DNA from: Streptomyces violaceoruber
GTDB taxonomy: Bacteria > Actinomycetota > Actinomycetes > Streptomycetales > Streptomycetaceae
Direction of reading: 5' to 3'
DNA: 64,000 nucleotides
Assembly (NCBI GenBank): GCA_000720805.1
Contig: JODI01000049.1
Location: 1 to 64,000, forward strand
Shown here one piece after another: positions 62,627-64,000 of the stretch (positions are counted from its first letter, which is position 1; every line of letters begins with the position of its first letter). The translations under genes were made by a program, and so were the position numbers. The notes under the pieces were generated by a model. That model made no database searches. It saw only the letters and a list, made by a program, of their open reading frames with translations, and was not told the origin of the DNA.

Positions 62627-63175
62627 GTGCGCGTACTGGGGGTGGACCCGGGACTGACCCGATGTGGCGTCGGTGTGGTCGAAGGCGTCGCGGGGCGCCC
62701 GCTCACCATGCTCGGCGTCGGTGTCGTACGCACGCCCGCGGACGCCGAGTTGGGACAGCGCCTCGTCGCCGTCGAGCAGGGCATCGAACAGTGGCTGGAC
62801 GAGCACCGGCCCGAATTCGTCGCCGTGGAGCGGGTCTTCAGCCAGCACAACGTCCAGACCGTGATGGGCACCGCGCAGGCCAGTGCCGTCGCCATGCTCT
62901 GCGCCGCCCGCCGCGGCATCCCGGTCGCCCTGCACACGCCCAGCGAGGTCAAGGCCGCCGTCACCGGCAGCGGTCGCGCCGACAAGGCCCAGGTCGGCGC
63001 GATGGTCACCCGGCTGCTGCGGCTGGCCGCGCCGCCGAAGCCCGCGGACGCCGCCGACGCCCTCGCCCTCGCCATCTGCCACATCTGGCGCGCCCCGGCC
63101 CAGAACCGGCTCCAGCAGGCGGTCGCCCAGCAGGCGGCCAGAACCCCGATCACTCCGAAAGGCCGTACGGCATGA
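62627..63175 (+). CDS. ruvC: Holliday junction resolvase RuvC
   Basis: A 182-residue endonuclease of the RNase H fold that cuts Holliday junctions. [18 protein letters not shown] holds the first catalytic Asp, [22 protein letters not shown] the Glu, and [19 protein letters not shown] the last Asp pair. GTG 62627 is chosen for GAAGGAGG upstream; the frame is open further 5'. Its stop overlaps ruvA by 4 bases. Confidence 0.96.
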   Translation: MRVLGVDPGLTRCGVGVVEGVAGRPLTMLGVGVVRTPADAELGQRLVAVEQGIEQWLDEHRPEFVAVERVFSQHNVQTVMGTAQASAVAMLCAARRGIPVALHTPSEVKAAVTGSGRADKAQVGAMVTRLLRLAAPPKPADAADALALAICHIWRAPAQNRLQQAVAQQAARTPITPKGRTA

Positions 63176-63777
63176 TCGCCTTCGTCAGCGGCACGGTCGC
63201 CGCACTCGCTCCCGACGCCGCGGTGGTCGAGGTCGGCGGTGTCGGCATGGCCGTCCAGTGCACGCCGAACACGCTGTCCGCGCTCCGGCTCGGCCAGCCG
63301 GCCAAGCTCGCCACCTCCCTCGTCGTACGGGAGGACTCACTGACCCTGTACGGCTTCGCGGACGACGACGAGCGCCAGACCTTCGAGCTGCTCCAGACCG
63401 CGAGCGGCGTCGGCCCCAGGCTCGCCCAGGCGATGCTCGCCGTGCACACGCCGGACGCACTGCGCCGCGCCGTCGCCACCGGCGACGAGAAGGCACTCAC
63501 CGCGGTCCCGGGCATCGGCAAGAAGGGTGCCCAGAAGCTCCTCCTGGAGTTCAAGGACCGCCTGGGCCGGCCGATCGGCGCGCCCGCCGTCGGTACGCCG
63601 ATCAGCACGGGATGGCGCGATCAACTGCACGCCGCGCTGATCGGCCTCGGGTACGCGACGCGTGAGGCCGACGAGGCCGTCAACGCGGTCGCACCGCAGG
63701 CCGAGGCCACGGAGGGCACGCCTCAGGTGGGCCACCTGCTGAAGTCGGCCCTGCAGACGCTCAACAGAGCGCGCTGA
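63172..63777 (+). CDS. ruvA: Holliday junction branch migration protein RuvA
   Basis: A 201-residue protein. Residues 1-62 are the OB-fold ([28 protein letters not shown]), followed by two helix-hairpin-helix motifs ([36 protein letters not shown]) and a C-terminal three-helix domain that binds RuvB. It forms tetramers on four-way junctions. The ATG overlaps the ruvC stop (ATGA), and ruvB starts 74 bp downstream. Confidence 0.96.
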   Translation: MIAFVSGTVAALAPDAAVVEVGGVGMAVQCTPNTLSALRLGQPAKLATSLVVREDSLTLYGFADDDERQTFELLQTASGVGPRLAQAMLAVHTPDALRRAVATGDEKALTAVPGIGKKGAQKLLLEFKDRLGRPIGAPAVGTPISTGWRDQLHAALIGLGYATREADEAVNAVAPQAEATEGTPQVGHLLKSALQTLNRAR

Positions 63778-63851
63778 CCCGGCCGGCCGCCGCCGCGCAC
63801 GGCGCCCACCTCCTCGTCCGACCAACCGACCGCGAACCCCGAGGCACACTC

Positions 63852-64000
63852 CATGAACTGGGACGACCCGACCGACAGCCCCGCCGAAGAGCGGCTCGGC
63901 GGCCCTGCCGAGGAGCGGCTGGTGGACTCCGTCGCCGACCGTGAGGACCAGGCCGTCGAGGCCGCCCTGCGCCCCAAGGACCTGGACGAGTTCATCGGGC
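63852..64000 (+). CDS. ruvB: Holliday junction branch migration ATPase RuvB (N-terminal part)
   Basis: The window ends after 49 codons. The visible N-terminus (MNWDDPTDSPAEERLGG ... EAALRPKDLDEFIG) matches actinobacterial RuvB; the acidic first 30 residues are an actinobacterial extension, and LRPKDLDEFIGQ begins the AAA+ domain. GAGG lies 8 bases upstream of the ATG. The ATPase motifs are beyond the end. Confidence 0.93.

Overview
This window is high-GC actinobacterial chromosome, almost certainly Streptomyces. Codon third positions are strongly G/C, GTG starts are common, and the gene set is typical: the sporulation protein SsgB, Tat-exported lipoproteins, a CUT1 sugar ABC transporter without its own ATPase, and the thrS-HIT-pgsA-acyltransferase-pimA-pdxS-pdxT-yebC-ruvCAB order known from actinobacteria. 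There is no transposase, integrase, prophage or CRISPR array. The window is a core chromosomal region with a few accessory insertions.

Layout. 0.1-2.9 kb: argG and argH behind an ARG-box promoter. 3-6.2 kb: aldo/keto reductase, then a TetR regulator coupled to a drug-type MFS exporter. 6.3-8.6 kb: a phospholipid acyltransferase divergent from a Tat-exported glycerophosphodiesterase, with PhoP-type (PHO) repeats between them. 8.6-11.2 kb: a sigma-like protein, an acetyltransferase, two small membrane proteins and a HAD phosphatase. 11.3-14.3 kb: the methionine ABC transporter metNIQ, preceded by a short leader ORF ending in a Cys/Met cluster. 14.4-22.4 kb: an acetyltransferase and the corrinoid/siroheme genes cobL, a very large disordered-BluB-CobT fusion with a structured 5' leader, and a precorrin-2 dehydrogenase/SUMT fusion. 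22.5-27.4 kb: an rRNA methylase, a Ser/Thr kinase, small ORFs, an APH-like kinase and a zinc-ribbon protein. 27.4-27.9 kb: five tRNA genes (3 Val-GAC, Cys-GCA, Gly-GCC). 28-34.5 kb: pabB-pabC for p-aminobenzoate, an acetyltransferase, a DsbA-like protein, small membrane proteins, a CGNR regulator, ssgB and a PGPGW membrane protein. 34.5-41.6 kb: tRNA-Val(CAC), then a probable rhamnogalacturonan uptake and degradation operon (binding protein, two permeases, YesL-like protein, PcRGLX-type lyase). 41.6-47.5 kb: a giant polytopic membrane protein, a SRPBCC protein, a second tRNA-Val(CAC), a DEDDh exonuclease and a DUF4365-type two-gene operon. 47.7-64 kb: the conserved thrS to ruvB block, interrupted by an inverted pair (unknown membrane protein and EF-G2) and by a Tat-exported hydrolase with a LemA-like protein.

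How it fits together. Amino-acid supply (Arg, Met), cofactors (B12/siroheme, folate precursor, pyridoxal phosphate), phosphatidylinositol/PIM lipid synthesis, translation and Holliday-junction repair dominate. Most operons show ATGA/GTGA overlaps. Several genes have a -10 box 6-8 nt before the start codon and no Shine-Dalgarno sequence, so they are probably leaderless. The most interesting items are the Cys/Met leader ORF before metN, the attenuator-like leader of the cobT fusion, a perfect 56-bp palindrome beside ssgB, three separate 21-bp tandem repeat loci, and a decayed potassium-channel gene after thrS.
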